Assembly (NCBI GenBank): GCA_036362985.1
Contig: JAYGXS010000004.1
Location: forward strand, 23,447,507 to 23,511,506
Direction of reading: 5' to 3'
DNA from: Ligula intestinalis
Lineage: Eukaryota > Platyhelminthes > Cestoda > Diphyllobothriidea > Diphyllobothriidae
Length of the DNA: 64,000 nt
In this document: one piece after another, positions 1 through 14,900 of the stretch
How the letters are laid out: each line of letters opens with the position of its first letter
How positions within the stretch are numbered: position 1 is the stretch's first letter
Translations under genes and position numbers: made by a program
The notes under the pieces: generated by a model
What the model saw: only the letters and a program-made list of their open reading frames with translations
Told to the model about the DNA's origin: nothing
Databases searched by the model: none

Positions 1-1959
1 GGGAGCAATATGTATGCCATTTGTTGGTAGCAGGATTAAAGTGTTCGAAAAAACCGGCTATATGTTTTTTAAAAGTGGTCCAACTGATTCCTTAACCTGC
101 AATGTTCTGACAGTCTAGTTTCAGTGAAAACCGGCGAATTGCATGGGACAAGGTCGAATGTGAAACACCTATTCTTGCTAAGTATGCGTAAGTCGGCGAG
201 AACTGGACGTGACTAGAGACGCTGGCTGCAAACCTGAGAATTGGCATCTCATTTTAGAGTCAGGCGCAATGTCGAGCATGTTATAATTATACGATTGTGT
301 ACTGTTCCAATGTTGGAACATTTGCATTATTTTATTTTCACCCCAACTTACTTGAGTTAAGAGAAGATTAGAGGTGTATGATATTGAACTATAAGGGACT
401 GTCGCCCACTAATATGATTGCAATTTCCGAAGTCAGGACCGAGTGCTTCTGGTTGGGAACTGGCATCTCATTTTAGAGTCAGGCGCAATGTCGAGCATGT
501 TATAATTATACGATTGTGTACTGTTCCAATGTTGGAACATTTGCATTATTTTATTTTCACCCCAACTTACTTGAGTTAAGAGAAGATTAGAGGTGTATGA
601 TATTGAACTATAAGGGACTGTCGCCCATTAATATGATTGCAATTTCCGAAGTCAGGACCGAGTGCTTCTGGTTGGGAACGCAAATAAATGTTCCTTACCC
701 TTTGAGCAAGGGGTGCCTGAAGGTTTGCCACTGATATAATTAGGCGAAGTTTATGTTTTTTGGCACGATATAAATACTTATCAGTTAATATTGTGGAGAC
801 ACTCAACATAAACAGGCTAGCCAACTCGATCTAGTGGTACTAAGCTGTTTAAAAAGGAGGTCTTTAACGCTTATGCGAGTATACCGTTATGGATACGCCA
901 TTGTTTTCTTTAACTGTTCAGGTCCCGCACCTTCGACCATTCGTGAGTGTTCCATGTTCCATGTTAGCTTAATGTTGAAGTGTGGAAGACTTGCTGCACG
1001 AATTTTAAAAACTTCACTAACAATTCATACTCCTGTTTTTCTATGTATGTTATCAAACCACCTACTAGTTATGATGAACCATCTTCCGTTAAATGCTCGA
1101 AATTTGGGATGAACAAGCGATAAAAAAAATTTGCAAACTGCCATTCATTCCGTTTCGTTTGAGGTACTTTGTATATGTGAGCAAAACAATACTGTACGCA
1201 ATAAAATCTATACAGCTTTAAAATGGAAACACAGTTCATCTTCGTTATTTTAACGAGTGAAGTTTACGAATATTCGTATTTTTTCGGGGGCATTTCAAAA
1301 TTTCTCCACCCGAAATATTCTAAAGATGTCACTTTTGTTTTAAGTGCTGATGTGAAATGTTTTAACCTGCAAGTCAGGTGATAAGGGCATAATGGTTAAT
1401 GATAGATGTTAAACTGTTCGCTTAATTGCGATAAAACAGTCCATCAGGCGGAAATTCACTAAGGACAAGATCGTTTTCCACTGAGTATTTTTTTAATGTG
1501 TCTTGATATTTTTCCTCTACGCTCTGTCATTAGGGCGACTTCACCCTTCCGGGCATATATAGCAAAGTTTGGTCCCTTAAACCAAAGACCTAAACCACAT
1601 TTGTACATACCGCACGCATTTTGAACTGCTAAAGTCGAACTTCCGACTCGTCAGCTCAAACATGCTTTACTTCAACAATAGCTTCAGTCTTTTTGAATTT
1701 TCCAAAGCAATCGTCCGAAACTCCCTCTGAGTCCAATTTTTACGCCTTTCTGCCATAAAGCAAAACTCAGAAATCTCTTTGCACGCATGTGTGCCTACAT
1801 AGAAAAGTAAAGAGATCGTTTTATTTTGGTTTTCGATAAAGAGAGTCGAACCGTTCAAAAACCTGCCCAGTCAGTATATATCAAATGTTCCCACATGAAA
1901 ATCAGAAGGTTGTTCATATTCATTATTGTCAATCAGATCATTCAACTCTTTGATTTCAG
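1..1959. other. Upstream region without a secure exon
   Basis: Apart from a 219-bp tandem duplication this stretch shows no convincing coding exon. A micro-exon-type gene begins at 1960 and needs an upstream exon ending in phase 1, expected to carry a signal peptide. The only weak candidate is a short ATG reading at about 874-921 that ends in G before a GT, but its donor (GTCCCG) is poor. A hydrophobic ATG reading at 1896 runs straight into the first micro-exon in the wrong frame. Confidence 0.4.
242..679. repeat. 219-bp tandem duplication, two near-identical copies
   Basis: Copies at 242-460 and 461-679 lie head to tail with no spacer. By eye they differ at a single base (gcccac versus gcccat, in the 3' third of the unit). 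Neither holds an open reading frame that I trust. Such similarity means a recent duplication or an assembly artefact. Confidence 0.95.
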
Positions 1960-1989
1960 GCTCAAAGTCGTCCAAAGCCAGTGCAGCAG
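1960..1989 (+). CDS. Micro-exon 1 (30 nt)
   Basis: It is bounded by tttgatttcag and gtattcg. In phase 1 it reads SKSSKASAA between split codons. It is almost identical to the next micro-exon, and the intron after it resembles that after the 10318 exon (gtattcgtgttagccttg versus gtatcggtgttggccttg). Confidence 0.6.
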
Positions 1990-4900
1990 GTATTCGTGTT
2001 AGCCTTGATTACGCAAAGCTTCTTGTTATTTTGCAAAATTGACTGTTTGCAAAATGCATCTTCTTACGAGTTCTTACAGACATCCAGCACATTCAATTTG
2101 TGTTACTTCAGCGAATAGAAAACCTGCAGGACACGATGTAATGATGAGATTATCGCAAGGGTTCTCGTTCGATAAAATGCCTATTGTCTGAAAATGGCAT
2201 ACCATATCTCCCCTTCAACCAAATGTTCTGCTTAAAAGCGTTTCCGTTTTGACCACGATTAAGGCTGCAAAGCTCTTTAATACTTTGTCGATCTTTTCCA
2301 TATAGGAAGGCGTACCTTTTTGAGGCAACCCGTGCCCATCAGTCGAGGGGTCAATGTACTATAGATTTTGGCTAGGATTGTATTGCCTGACGGTGCTTTT
2401 TCACTGGGAAGCTGGTTTACTACTGTGATCTGTTCTGAGGGGTATATGGTAACTAGAAAGAGCACTCAATCTTCAGCCAATTTTGCTTAAAATATTTCGG
2501 TTCCTAATACGCCATTGGAAAGGCTGCATACGTACAGGTATTTATACACCAAATATATACTAGGCATTAGGTACATACTAATCATTCAGAAAATGACGTC
2601 TAGATCACCGTGATATTACTTTTATTCGCCTGAATTTTCAAGATCCGTCGCGGATGCGTCATCAGAGACATAGTCAAATAGCAAAAGCAGATGCTTACTA
2701 TTGCACGAAGCTCACCACTCTGAAGAATGGACCTAAATTATTTTTGAATATACTGCCTGACATTTTTATCATCCAAAGTCAAATTACTGACTCGCAGTTT
2801 AGTGATCACTTCGCCAGCTCTGCCCTGGTTTCACTGAATAATACTAACGTATTGTCCTTCGTTGGCGTTCTCTGTGGCAGGTGTCGATAGCTAATTCTTT
2901 GTTAACTGTTCAGTCTTTAGTGTGCAAATGGTCCTCACGAAGGTTCTCTCTGGCAGAGGCTTGCAGAAAACGAGCCAAAAATTAAAGTGTATCGAGTACG
3001 GGCGGAAAACAGCACAACATCGGTTCTAACTGCAAATAAAGACGCGTGCACTCATTTGTGCCCACTGGGACGCGTCCACGGTGGCCGCTGACAATCATTT
3101 AAATTCCAGCAACGATTTAAGGAACGAAACTCGAGCTCTGACTCGTTTTTCATTGCTATTAGGGAGAACTTCAAGCTCGTTGTGCACACATCTGCGTCAA
3201 GATAAGGAAGTAGATATTATGATTTCTGTAAGGCGATATGCAGATAGAAAATCAAAGTTGCTTTAGTCTTTAATTACACAAAACCGGATTTTTCGAAAAA
3301 CCCATCCAATGTCTACGCATCAATTTCCGTTAAAGTAGCACAAGACGATACTTGGAATTCCATCCCCTCAGCCAAAAATTGTGTTTTCTATGATTTCAGT
3401 CTCAAAGTCGTCCAAAGCCAGTACACCAGGTATATTTGGTTGCCACATTTGCGCCGAGTTTCTCATTATTTCATTTTACTGACAGTGTGTACCTTTGCAC
3501 GTCTCCACAGCTCCTAAAATGAGTCGAACGCCCTCAGGTAAGGGGACTTAAGCTTTTTTGAAACTATTGAGGAAATCTATACACGGGTTGGACTTTTTCA
3601 ATGGACTTTTCTATCAGTAAGGATGGGTATTGCGTAAGATCACCGTATCTGATCCCTCATTCCATTAAATAATCCGCTGAACTGCGGTTGAGTATTTTTA
3701 ATGATTAAGATTACAAATCACTTCGGGGTGGCGGATCGACACGTTCTCGTACGGGGGCTTTCTCTTATGTGGCGAACTTCTCCTCCAGCCGATGACCATC
3801 GTTCTTAGATTAAGGCTAAGCTTGCATCGGCTCCCGATCTGGTTATTGGGTGTAGCCGCAATGTGGAGCACGACTTCTTGGAGTTACCGGTGAAAGCTGA
3901 GTGCCGGGACGAGGTGAAGCAGGAGTATCCATCCACCATGTTGATTGATGCGTTTACGGGTACTGACAAAATATGGTTAACGGGTTCTTCTCACAGCACT
4001 GGTCGCACCACTCCTACACCTTCGTGCGTGGTAATTGCCGGCTGTGTTTGGACGGTGGATTATGATCAGTACTCCAGGTACGTAAGTTGCCTAGTATCAG
4101 GATAAGTCAGACCACGTGATCAGCCCAGTGTGTTAAGTAACTGACTGTCCGATTTAGCGTCTGTTTAGACCCGCTTCTGGTTCTTCTAGTTAACACGAAC
4201 GCCGAACCAAAGAGCCCGTACGAGACAGACAGAGAAAAGACCAGTCGGCCGGAGGGAGAGCGAGAATGCGTTTACTCAGACAAGCACTCGAATCAAGTCA
4301 GCACAAGTCCTTGCGGGTAAAAGGTACAATATATGTAGGTCAACTAACGAGTGTAAGCTAGGTCTATCGAGCCAAACAGCTTCTGTTCTGGCTTGGCTAC
4401 CGAAACAAGTGGCTGTGACTCAGCGGCTGAATACAGGTTAAATTTTGAATTATTGATTGCTTGATTGCCTGTATGCTTTCGCCTCGTGTAGGCCGATCGA
4501 TAGCCTGCTGTGCGTGCGGCTGCTTGCTGCATGCACCTAACAGCGCCTTGCTGTAATGGCATCTTCTGAATGTGGCCTTTTTGTGGCCTTCACACACCGT
4601 GGGATGTAAACTAGGTGAGACAGCACGCTTAGAGTGGCCGCGGCCGCGCCAGCTACCTGCGCCTTCTCCCGCCTCCTGCCATCTTGTCTTGGGCCCAGGT
4701 GAAGAAGGGGAAAGAGGGTTGTATATGCAGCGCAAGACTACTTCACTATAATCTGAATCGCACTCAACTATCCGCACTTGCTGCAAGCTTGCTTTGAAAC
4801 ATGCGGTGGACATCGTCAACATCGACGGCCGAACTGTCATGATCGTCAGTGTACTGCTGCGTGACAACGTGGAATTACTTTTCTTCTGCAACGTGTATCG

Positions 4901-7900
4901 TAGCTCAGGCATCCCTTAGACCCCACTCAGTTTAAATAAAATCAGAGGACATTAGAAAGTCAGTCGTTTCAACTCCATATTCTGATTTATTGTATATTTC
5001 AGGTCCCAAGGCTTCCAAGAGCACTGCACGAGGTATCCCAGTTTAATTAAAATGTGGTCTTTTTCTCCTCCTTGTTGTAGAACTAGTGGGTTATATAGTT
5101 GCATATCTTCCCAGTTTCTAACAACTATTCCGTACACTCATTTGGAAGAACTTTAGTTAAACGAAAAAAGATCAATGTAGTTTATGCACCGGCTGGAGTT
5201 CTTTGCGGCGTTTATGTTTGTACACATTGATAGTGCATGAGAGTGGCTTGTCACAACATTCAATCAGTAGAATAGTCTGATGAAGCAATTTTGAATAATC
5301 AGCCTGGAAATCAGTTTGATTATAGCGAGACCTGGTTCTTTGGGGAAGACTCACTCTAATAATGTCTTGAATTCGGGGGAGAGGCGCATGCGTAGACTAA
5401 GAACGGGCAGACCACAGCAAGTTACTCGTTTTTTTCCCATGACAATCCACTGCTCAGTGCTGTACGGTGTCCCTCCAACCATACTGACGAATCTAGAGTG
5501 ACTGCACAACTTCAACGTGTGTTCTTGCTTAGGCATCCCCTGCACCTTATTTTAGCTAGCCTCCTTTGACAGCAGAAGGTCAAGTTTCTCAGTTTAGAAA
5601 TCTGTTCTGTTTCAAATTCAGACTCAAGGGCTTCGGAAACCCCTGAAACAGGTATCATCGTTTGTCTTTGTTGTATCGTTTTCCAATTATTTTCGGAATC
5701 TGAAGAATTTCATAGCTAAACATCTCAACAGTTTCTGACAGATTTTTGTGCGGTCTTGTCAGGTCAGCTTAACTTATAGGAAAATCTCAGAGCAAACTAA
5801 TGCACTGTTTGGAGTCCATTGGCTGTTTGTCTTTTGATACACATTTGCATTGCATGCGAATGGCTTACCCTAACTTTGTGCCTAAATAACTTTGAATGGC
5901 ACCCTGCTTCAGCTTGTAAACCACTTCGAGTACGACAAGATACTTTTTCCGCGATTGAGGCTAACGCTAATAATGTTTTGGGTTCGAGGGGAAGGACAGG
6001 TGTGTGGGCTAAGAACGGTTTCTTTGCTCGGAGCTCTGAACCCACCACGCAGGAAAAGGTTTCAACCATGTCATTTGTGTCGAGTACCGCGATTTCCTGT
6101 CCTCCGATTACTGCAACCTGTGGCAGAACACCAAAAGACAATCTAGGAAATTAACTCATTTGTACAGCTGTGAACAGCTCAAAGACCAGTTGTTTTTATT
6201 ACGTTATTCCTGCAAGGATGGGCTGTCGCTATACACCAATAGCCTTCAAATCGCAAATAGGTGCTTATTATGGCGCTGGGCAAATATAGTTCTTCTAGGC
6301 AAGCGAGATTGTAAGGGGCAGTTAAATTAGGAAATACAGTTTGGGGAGGCCTTCGCATCGCCACAGAAACTCCAGTTTCGGGACTTTTAGTTAGCCTTTA
6401 GTCATAGAAATGAACATAGCTGTAAATCAGTGTGTTCTGTCAGATCTGAATTTGAATAATTGTGTTCGCAACATATCCACATAACACTATTCGAACACAC
6501 TTAAACTGAAATCGAGTTGGGTAGTAGGCCTTCACCGATGGGTTACGGAGCCCACTCGTGCCTTTGTGCCTTGGAGCTCACTGTCGAGCCCAGTTAGCAG
6601 TCACAGAGTGGCTAGTATTTCAGACAAACGAACATTTTCTGGAGTAGTGCACCGTCTAGGTGTTGAATAGCGCTGGCTGACGGGAACTTATCAGCCAGTA
6701 ATGGCAATTCCAGTCTCCTTTGTCTTTGTCGGTAAAGTTCATTTGAAATCGAGTACTCATGGTTGAGATGGTGGGAGCACGCTTTATGGAGCAGTTCAGA
6801 GACCACACGTTCTGGCGGCCTTAACCCTTCCCTTGCTGAAAGTTCCACGAGGTGTCCTGCTAAAACCAAGTTTGAATATGGCGTCAGGACATTTTGGACA
6901 GCACAATGCAAACCACATATAGTGGTGTGGTTTGGGAAAAAAGAAAGTGCCTCCGATGGATCCTAGAACTTGCAAAACTTGGAATAAATTGACTCTTCCC
7001 ATCGGCATACAAGTACGATCTGCAATTATCGCAAGAACAAACCAAAACTACGTACTCGAAATTGATCTTTTATATGGGACAGCGGAAATCGATAAGGTGT
7101 GGGGGGTCCCGGCTTATGATGCATGTATAAATGCCATTGTTATGTGGGCTAAAAATGTTATTAATTTGTCTGCCACCACATTGCACCTGTGTGTGACGCT
7201 GTGACCTCGGTGGGCATGCTTATCTTACGCTGAAAATTATACAGGCTCATTCATATGCAACGCGAGAAGTCCCTTCGGGTAGGCCACAAAGACCCTTTGG
7301 TCCACGTATATCCACTGACTCGTTATATTTCAAGTCTATGTTGCTGCACGCTCTCCGGTACTGTTGGCAGAAGGTTGCGACACGATTGGGGTTTGCAGTA
7401 AGTCATAGCAAGCATAACGTTGTCTTTTAGTTGTTAAGATGGTAAGAAATGGAGAGGAGATTGTAGCAAATCCAGCCTCGCTGTTACTTTTCTTTTCGGA
7501 CTCCGCTAGACAAACTGTCACGAGTGGCATACTTAAGTGCAAAGAGTAGGCACTTTCCATTGCAAAGAAGACAACTCGATCACTGGGATAATACTTTTAT
7601 TCGCCTGACTTTTCAAGATCCGTTGCGGATTTGTCATCAGAGACATGGTCAGAGAGCAGTAGCAGATGCGGGAATTTTTTGACGCACCCACCGCCTCCAT
7701 CTGGAGCAGCAACACTGACATGTTACGGGTTCGACTTGAGTAAAGCAGTGACTAACTTTTGCGCATACGGGACTTTTGATAAATTTGGTGCAGAATAGCC
7801 TTGAAGTAAGCTGTTGTCCGCTGCATTAGTCTAACCTCATCGCTTTCGATGGTCGAACTAACACAAACTCTAGCAAACTACATAAAACTCATGAACAGCT

Positions 7901-10900
7901 TCGCATTCATTCAGTGGAACAGGAACTACCTATAAACTAAGTGTAGTATTTCTTGAAACTCACCTTCCTATAAATTTATGAGAAATATTCGCACATATAA
8001 AAAACACATTATTTTGTAAATATCAGTTCAACTACCCTTTGTTTACACCAGGATTTGCAAATCTACACATGTTTGATATTTGGGCTCTCATTTATCATGT
8101 GGAAATTAACTTCTACATTTAATCTCTCAATAGCCAATGTCATGGATACAGTGGACGACGATTCATCTCCTCCTTTGGGCAACATTCCTGTGGCTGCCGA
8201 AACGGAGCCAAGCCGTACTGATTCTTCGGCAGACATCCTTCAGGAGGACCGTTCTAGGAGCGTATTGCAAGGTTTGACCCATTTCTCAATCATTTTCTCA
8301 GCATACCTTCATGTTTGGCGCTTCGTTATCTATCAACAAGGTAGTATGTGGCCTCAACAGTGAACACTTAGCCCACGCTCCTTGTTCTAAAGCAGTATCA
8401 CACTTACTTCAGGGCATTTATGTTCAATGAGAATAAAAATACAATAAACTCACTCCCGACTGTCATAGATAGGGTCTTGTAGGTGGTAAGGCGTTTCAAA
8501 CCTTCCACCTAAAACGAATATACTAGCCCTCTTGGCTCCATAAATGCGCACATATGTGCGCGTTTGTTCTTTGCAGTAATTGGTCAGAAAATGGACCAGC
8601 TGAACGACGCATGAACACTTTTAAAGTGGCTACCGGCCCTTATCGGTTAGAATAAACTCTTCCGGTCAAATTATTATGCACTTGGCGACCATGGCAGGTA
8701 ATGTAGAAAAAGCACGCCATTTTAAAAATTGGTAACAATTCGATGTAACTTTAAAATATCAGGTTCACCATGCATATAAGAGAAGCCGCTTGTTGATAAA
8801 TCTGAGCATTTTGTCCTCTTCATCCGGTAGCATTCCCATTTTGCACTTATGTTTCAATCGCATTCAGTGTTTGTATGTCACTTGCAACTATTCTGTGGTG
8901 CTATTTGTTCCTACTTAGCTGTTTAAAAATAAATAACAAACGCACATGTACGACAAAATGGGTTCCGCCTTGTTAACATGCTAAGGTGGTTACAATTTTT
9001 CACGAATTAATATATGAAATCTTTCCTTTCACTTACCAGCTGTCATGCCTTGAAGACTTGTCTTCTTCAGAAAAGTCCCGTCAGCCTAACTCTGGTGTGT
9101 AGAAGCGTTGTTGTGTGAATCTCCGAAACACTACAGACCTTTTCTTTGCCTGTATGTTAGCAGCCGAGCCAGCAGCTGCACAACGGCTAATGATATAAGC
9201 AGAATAATGGTACCGGCAAAGACAAGGGAAACCAGACCACCCGTTTCCGGCTTACTAGCCCATCATCGGCCAACCAGCTATGCCTCACCTGCCGCTCCAA
9301 CCTGCGACCTGTTAACTAGAAATTCAACATTCTAACCACTGCACTAAGCGCTTGTGGCCTTGTCGGTTTTGAAATGAAAGCTTGACCATCAATTTCGATT
9401 AGGTAAACCCTGTGCTCCACAACAGGGTTGTGTAGGGTCAGTGACATGTGAGTGCTTCTTCGATCTCCCATTTTCGTTTTAAGTTGTGATTTACATAGGT
9501 TATATTCGCAAAAATGGTCATCGTCGACGATAGAGAATATGAAAAATCCGGCCTGTTTTCGGTCAAACAGTCGGACAGACGGACATTAACTAGCAAGAAG
9601 AAAAGGTTTTACGAAGAGACGTATAAGCTGGTTCAATATTTTTCGTTGGTGCTAGACCATTTGGGAGTGTTCACAGTTCTAGACACGTATAACACAAATG
9701 CATGCTAATTACTTACTACAAATTATCACTGACAGAATGTTCAACCCTATCTCAATTGTACTATGTCACATACATTTATAACCGACTTCTGGTATATCGC
9801 CAGCTCCAACATGGATTTAATAATCAATAATATTAGTTCTTGTAGCATTCGGCGGAAACTACACCTTCAATGTACAATAAGAGTATCATTTCAGAAAAGC
9901 ATTTTGGGCAAAACAAACTTACTACTTCCGTATGGTTCTGAAATTGTTTCAATGACCTCTACTTTTCGCTTTCAGTGATTATGTTAATAGCCTTTGGCTG
10001 CAAGTGTGTTCGGAAGCAAATACTCTGTGAAATTATACTCAAATCCTTTAGTTCACAAGTAGAAAAATAGTCCTAAAGACGACTACATTGGGGCTAAATA
10101 CTTTTCTAGACAGGCAAGTAGACATTTTAATTGTTTTAAGGTGCTCTCATGATAGGAAAGTAATAGGATCGCTTTTCTCTGGTCTTAAGCAAAACGTGAC
10201 TGGACATTTCGAAAAATCTGTCCCGAGTCTACCTACGAATCTTTGTCGCATTTGCGTAGGAAGGCGCTACAAATCCAATTATCCAGTTCAACAAGTTTTG
10301 TTTTTTTTCAATTTCAGACTCAAGATCATCTAAAACCAGTGCACGAGGTATCGGTGTTGGCCTTGCTTCCGTCTAGGTTCTCATTAATTTGCTAAATTAA
10401 CAGTTTTAGTGGCTGCTAATATTTACACATTCTTTCAGATATTTCAGATATTCAATTCTGGTTACTTAAATTAATGTAAAGTAGTCAAGACAAATAAGTA
10501 AATATTTGAATTATCGTGGAGGTTTCTCCTCCGCAAAAAATAATATTGCGTTTGAATGGTATTATCAAGTTTCTTGTCCAAACAGCTTGCCTAAACACGG
10601 TTGATTCAAATTGCAGAGCGTCTCGACTCCTAGGTGATCCTGTTCTTACAAAAATGCCTACTCTAATGAGGCAACTTTGTTCGTTAGTCAAGGGCCAACG
10701 CACTAAGGACTTCAATTGGGATTTTATCGGCTCACGGTATTTTCGCACTAGGAAGCTGCTGTACTGCTGTGATTTGTTCTCGGGGAAGGCTGAAGGTCGC
10801 AATCGGATGTCGATGAGTTCACCGGAGATTGCAAATAGCCGGTTGACGATGCTTCTGCAGTGCTTGATTCAGCGGCAAAACGGTATCAGGAAGAAGGCCA

Positions 10901-11904
10901 CGGGCACAGGCTCGGTGGTTGATAAAACTAAGTGCGTAACCTCTAGTCTTGCATCATGTGTGGATCGAATCACATGTGCGTAAGAGTGTCAAAGTGAAAA
11001 CATTAGGAAGAAGCCAGTTACCCTGTAGGCAAGGATTGAATATGCACACCCAGGTATATGGTTACGATGTTTGCAGTAGCTCTACTAGAAGGGCAGGTGC
11101 GTGCGGGAAATAGCGGAATCTGCGAAAATTAGTAGTAAACCCCACATTCCTGTCTTAAATCGGGTTCATTACTTCAACGAGGTGCCCAAACAAGCCACAA
11201 AATGTGAAAATATGGAAATGTGATTTGGGAGCATAGAAACAAACATCTAAGGTTAGTGGTTAAAAGAGGCCGGTTTGGACAAGACGGTATGCAGCAGGCC
11301 ATAGCAATTCTAAGCTCTTACCTTAAACCTGACGTTAAGCCTCCCCTTGACTGAATTCTGACACGAGTATTCGTCCCCAGTGTTTGCGTTTGCTTCAGGT
11401 TGGCCATTGTGCAACGGCTAAAATCCAGTTGGCGTTACTTATCTACCTTATAGGCATCTGAGACATCGCAGTGGAAACCTTACCTTGAAGTTTACAAAAT
11501 GGTGACGCACGAAGCAGTGAGCACCTTACAGTATCTTAGCTTAGAACACGTCATGCTGTTCATGCTTCCAAACGCGAAGGTATTTTAGTATGTGCCAGAG
11601 CGATGGTTCATCCAAATTGCCTTCTCCTAGATCAGGAGACCGAATAAAGTGTTGGTCAGTAGGAGATTGTGCTGGTGTGGATGCTAAATTCATCAAGGCT
11701 ATGAGTTTGAGCACCTTTCGTGCAGTCAGTAGGAGAGCGTACAGGCCTTCGTAGAACTCGTGTTTCACTTCATCGGAGCTTGTCTTTTATGTGACATAGA
11801 TGATGGTCATGGTGAATTTGTACTCATGCTTTGACAGCATCATAGCCGCAGGACAACCACTGATGCTTCTGGAAGGCAGGACAGTCACCCTGCGACGTGC
11901 TTTC

Positions 11905-11939
<35 letters not shown>

Positions 11940-14900
11940 GTGGCGAACTTGATGTTAGACTTCCGCTGCACAGAACGTTTATCCAGCCTCCACCCTTCTA
12001 GCTGTTCTTTTCCTCAAATAAACAGCTGTTGCTAAGAGCCCGATTTCCTTAGTTGTGTGAAAGAGCGACTGGAGTCGTTCTTGTCTGATTTGCTTATCGA
12101 TCAGAGCGGGCTGTTTGCTGGGGGGTATTCACACTTCTGAGCACAGCTTCATGAAGCCAAAGATAAGGGCTCAGCAGGGAGAAAAGGAAGGCAAGAGTAG
12201 GCAGAAGATGCCTCGATTCCTCCTATGGGACACTGGTAAGGCATTGTTTACAAATACTGGCTACGAGCGTGGTCATGTCTGCCCAGCTTGTCCGTGTGTG
12301 GTAATTGCTGGAAGTGTGTGCGTGTACGGCAGACGACGATCGTCAATGTAGTACTGTGCAGCGTGCATCCAACCGTAAGGACAAACATACAGTGACTGCA
12401 CAACTGCAAAGTTTGTCCCCGCTCAGGCACTCTATCACCCACTTACTTCAACTGACCTCAAAATAAAACAGTACAAGATCAATCATCTCACTTTTGACCT
12501 CTGTTTTTTTCTATTTCAGAACCAATTTCTTCGAAAAACACAACATCAGGTAGCGTCCTTTGCCTTTATTGAGCCGTTTTTAAACCTGGTAGTTTTTTGG
12601 AGGCTGACTCTTATAGTGCTTTGGCTTCGAGAAAGGGACATCTGCGTAAGCTAAGGACGGTTACCCTGTAGCACTGCGAAGGATTTTTCCGATGACAATC
12701 TTTTGGCTTAAGATGCATCTGCATGGGTCAAGTTCATATCTGCGCATAAGTTCTTTATGGGAAATCAGTATATTAAAACCAGGCAGTTTTAGCGTGAAAA
12801 GAGGCACTTTGCTGCAGGATGATGTTTTAAATTTTTTTATTCCTGATGACCTCATGCTCAACTTTCCCAGACCATATACTCTTGTGCTGGGCCAATATGA
12901 CAATTATTTTATTATGTTCCTCCTAAGGCAGCAGAAGAGTAGAGATGATTATTGCGGCGTCCTTGGGTTCAGCACAGCATTTCTAAACTAAAAACCAAGA
13001 CGTTCAATGTGCGGGTATGCACAGGGCCTTAACTTTCTCCTTATCCGCTGAGTAAATTTCGCTACCACGCTGCGAACAGTCATGTCGAATCGAAGGCGGA
13101 TACAACGGGACGCATTTCGATTCCCATTTTTTGCTCACTAGCTGATCCCTACAGGCTTCAAGAAGTTCACATTTTCATCATAACTGGAAATCAAGTGCAC
13201 AAATTTAATTGCATGAACATTCCTTACCTGTAGACACTAGCAGCTAGTTTTAGGCACTATCTAGAGACTTTTACTCGTGTGAGCCAGGAGTGTTTGAAGG
13301 TAGGGCCACTGATAGAGCGATGCGGAGTCCATGTCATTCTCGCTTGAAGTAAGTGGTCACTTGCACTTGCCAAGTCGCATAAACAGAAGATTTGGTTCGG
13401 CCTAGTGGTGGCCGCGGCCAGCGTGGAGATCTCAAACTTTCACGCAAATATACAACTACTCTGTTTGCTCGGATGTCTGAACTCACCACCTGGACATACT
13501 TATCTTCAAATCGATAGGTAAGCTGCCTCACGTATGCAATTCTTCCCCGAAATCATCCTGTGAAAAATTGAATTAATGGCATAGGGTAGCTTGAAGAGGT
13601 CCGCACGCCACTGCAGACGCCTGAGCATCTGAGTTTTCGGCAAACCTACACGCAAAGAGTTGAAGATAGTCAAAAATCAGGTGTATTCTATTACCTTTGC
13701 CTGTAAGTCATACGGTGTATTCAACAGATACCTACACTTCCCATTGAACGTTCACAAACGGGAATCAAGTTTGCCAGTTCTTCTACACCGGTAGATGAGC
13801 TTGTGTAGGCAACTCAGCGACCGTATCTTTTCCTCTTGTAAGGCCTAAGCACTTGTCTTGGGGATATTACACCGAGACTGCCTACCAAACCCAAGCCTCG
13901 ATACAGCAGCAGAACCAATTTAACAGTTAACGCCTGACCGAATGTAGCGTTTGGATCTGGGACAAAGAATGGGCCTACAGACAGCCCCGGATTTTGCGAA
14001 GGACTCAATAAACTGATGCTTCCCATGCTTATAGTTGGGGAGATAAAAACGATCTCTTAACATTCACAACAGTGTTCACCTGTTATTTTAGTTATTCGGT
14101 TGGCAGGTTTCCGATGCTCTTCGCTTGAGTCCGTCATTAGTCAAAGAACATTCTGTGTTACTTTACTGCTTGAAATCAAACAGGAAAACAGGAAAACATA
14201 AAACATAAAAGCCACCAAGTTCCACCACTCCGCCGAGGTCCACCGGTTTGTTTCGCCCCAGATAAATATGACCATGCAGCGTTGGGGAAGGTTGACGAGG
14301 AACTCTGAACGCAGATCAGTTTAGATCAGATTCGCTGCATTGGCAAACATACTGCCTTTTATTCACTAGCACCTTAAAGCTGAGATAAACAACTAAATTT
14401 TCAAATGAATTTCACAGACACTGCTTGAAAAATAGTCGAATGTAGCATGTTCAAATGCGTGGACTAAACTATTTGCATGACCCCTAATTAGGGTATCGAT
14501 GGACGATGGATTAAGAGGTGATCTTGATTGAGATTACCTAACAAGTTTTGGGAGAAAACGGGAATATTGATAAAGGAATTTTTAAAGCAATTTTTTGGTA
14601 GAGGGACTCCTTTGATTATCCGATTATACTAATAAAAACCTCCAACTGCTCCACAATCATTTAGCGAAACAATGACTCCGTTGTAACGAGATGTATAGTT
14701 TCTTGATACCGCCTTTTGAGTAAGAGCTGATTCTCTTTCAGACGTATGATTCTAAATCGAGTTGTTGCAGACTATGAGTTTTAAATCCACATGGTTAAAA
14801 TTTGATTTTCATTGCAAATTGTACTGCTTTTATTTGATTCCTCCACAGCTTTTATTTCGGATATAGAGGAAGACGAAGCACCTCCCGCTGGAGTGGATGT

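Noticed and set aside
1896..1989. ATG followed by a hydrophobic stretch running into the first micro-exon, resembling a signal peptide
   Set aside because: It enters the exon in a frame that is not open in the later exons; phase 2 has a stop in the 5622 exon.
4397..4912. A 171-codon open frame on the minus strand
   Set aside because: It overlaps a dispersed repeat with related copies elsewhere and has no recognisable motif.
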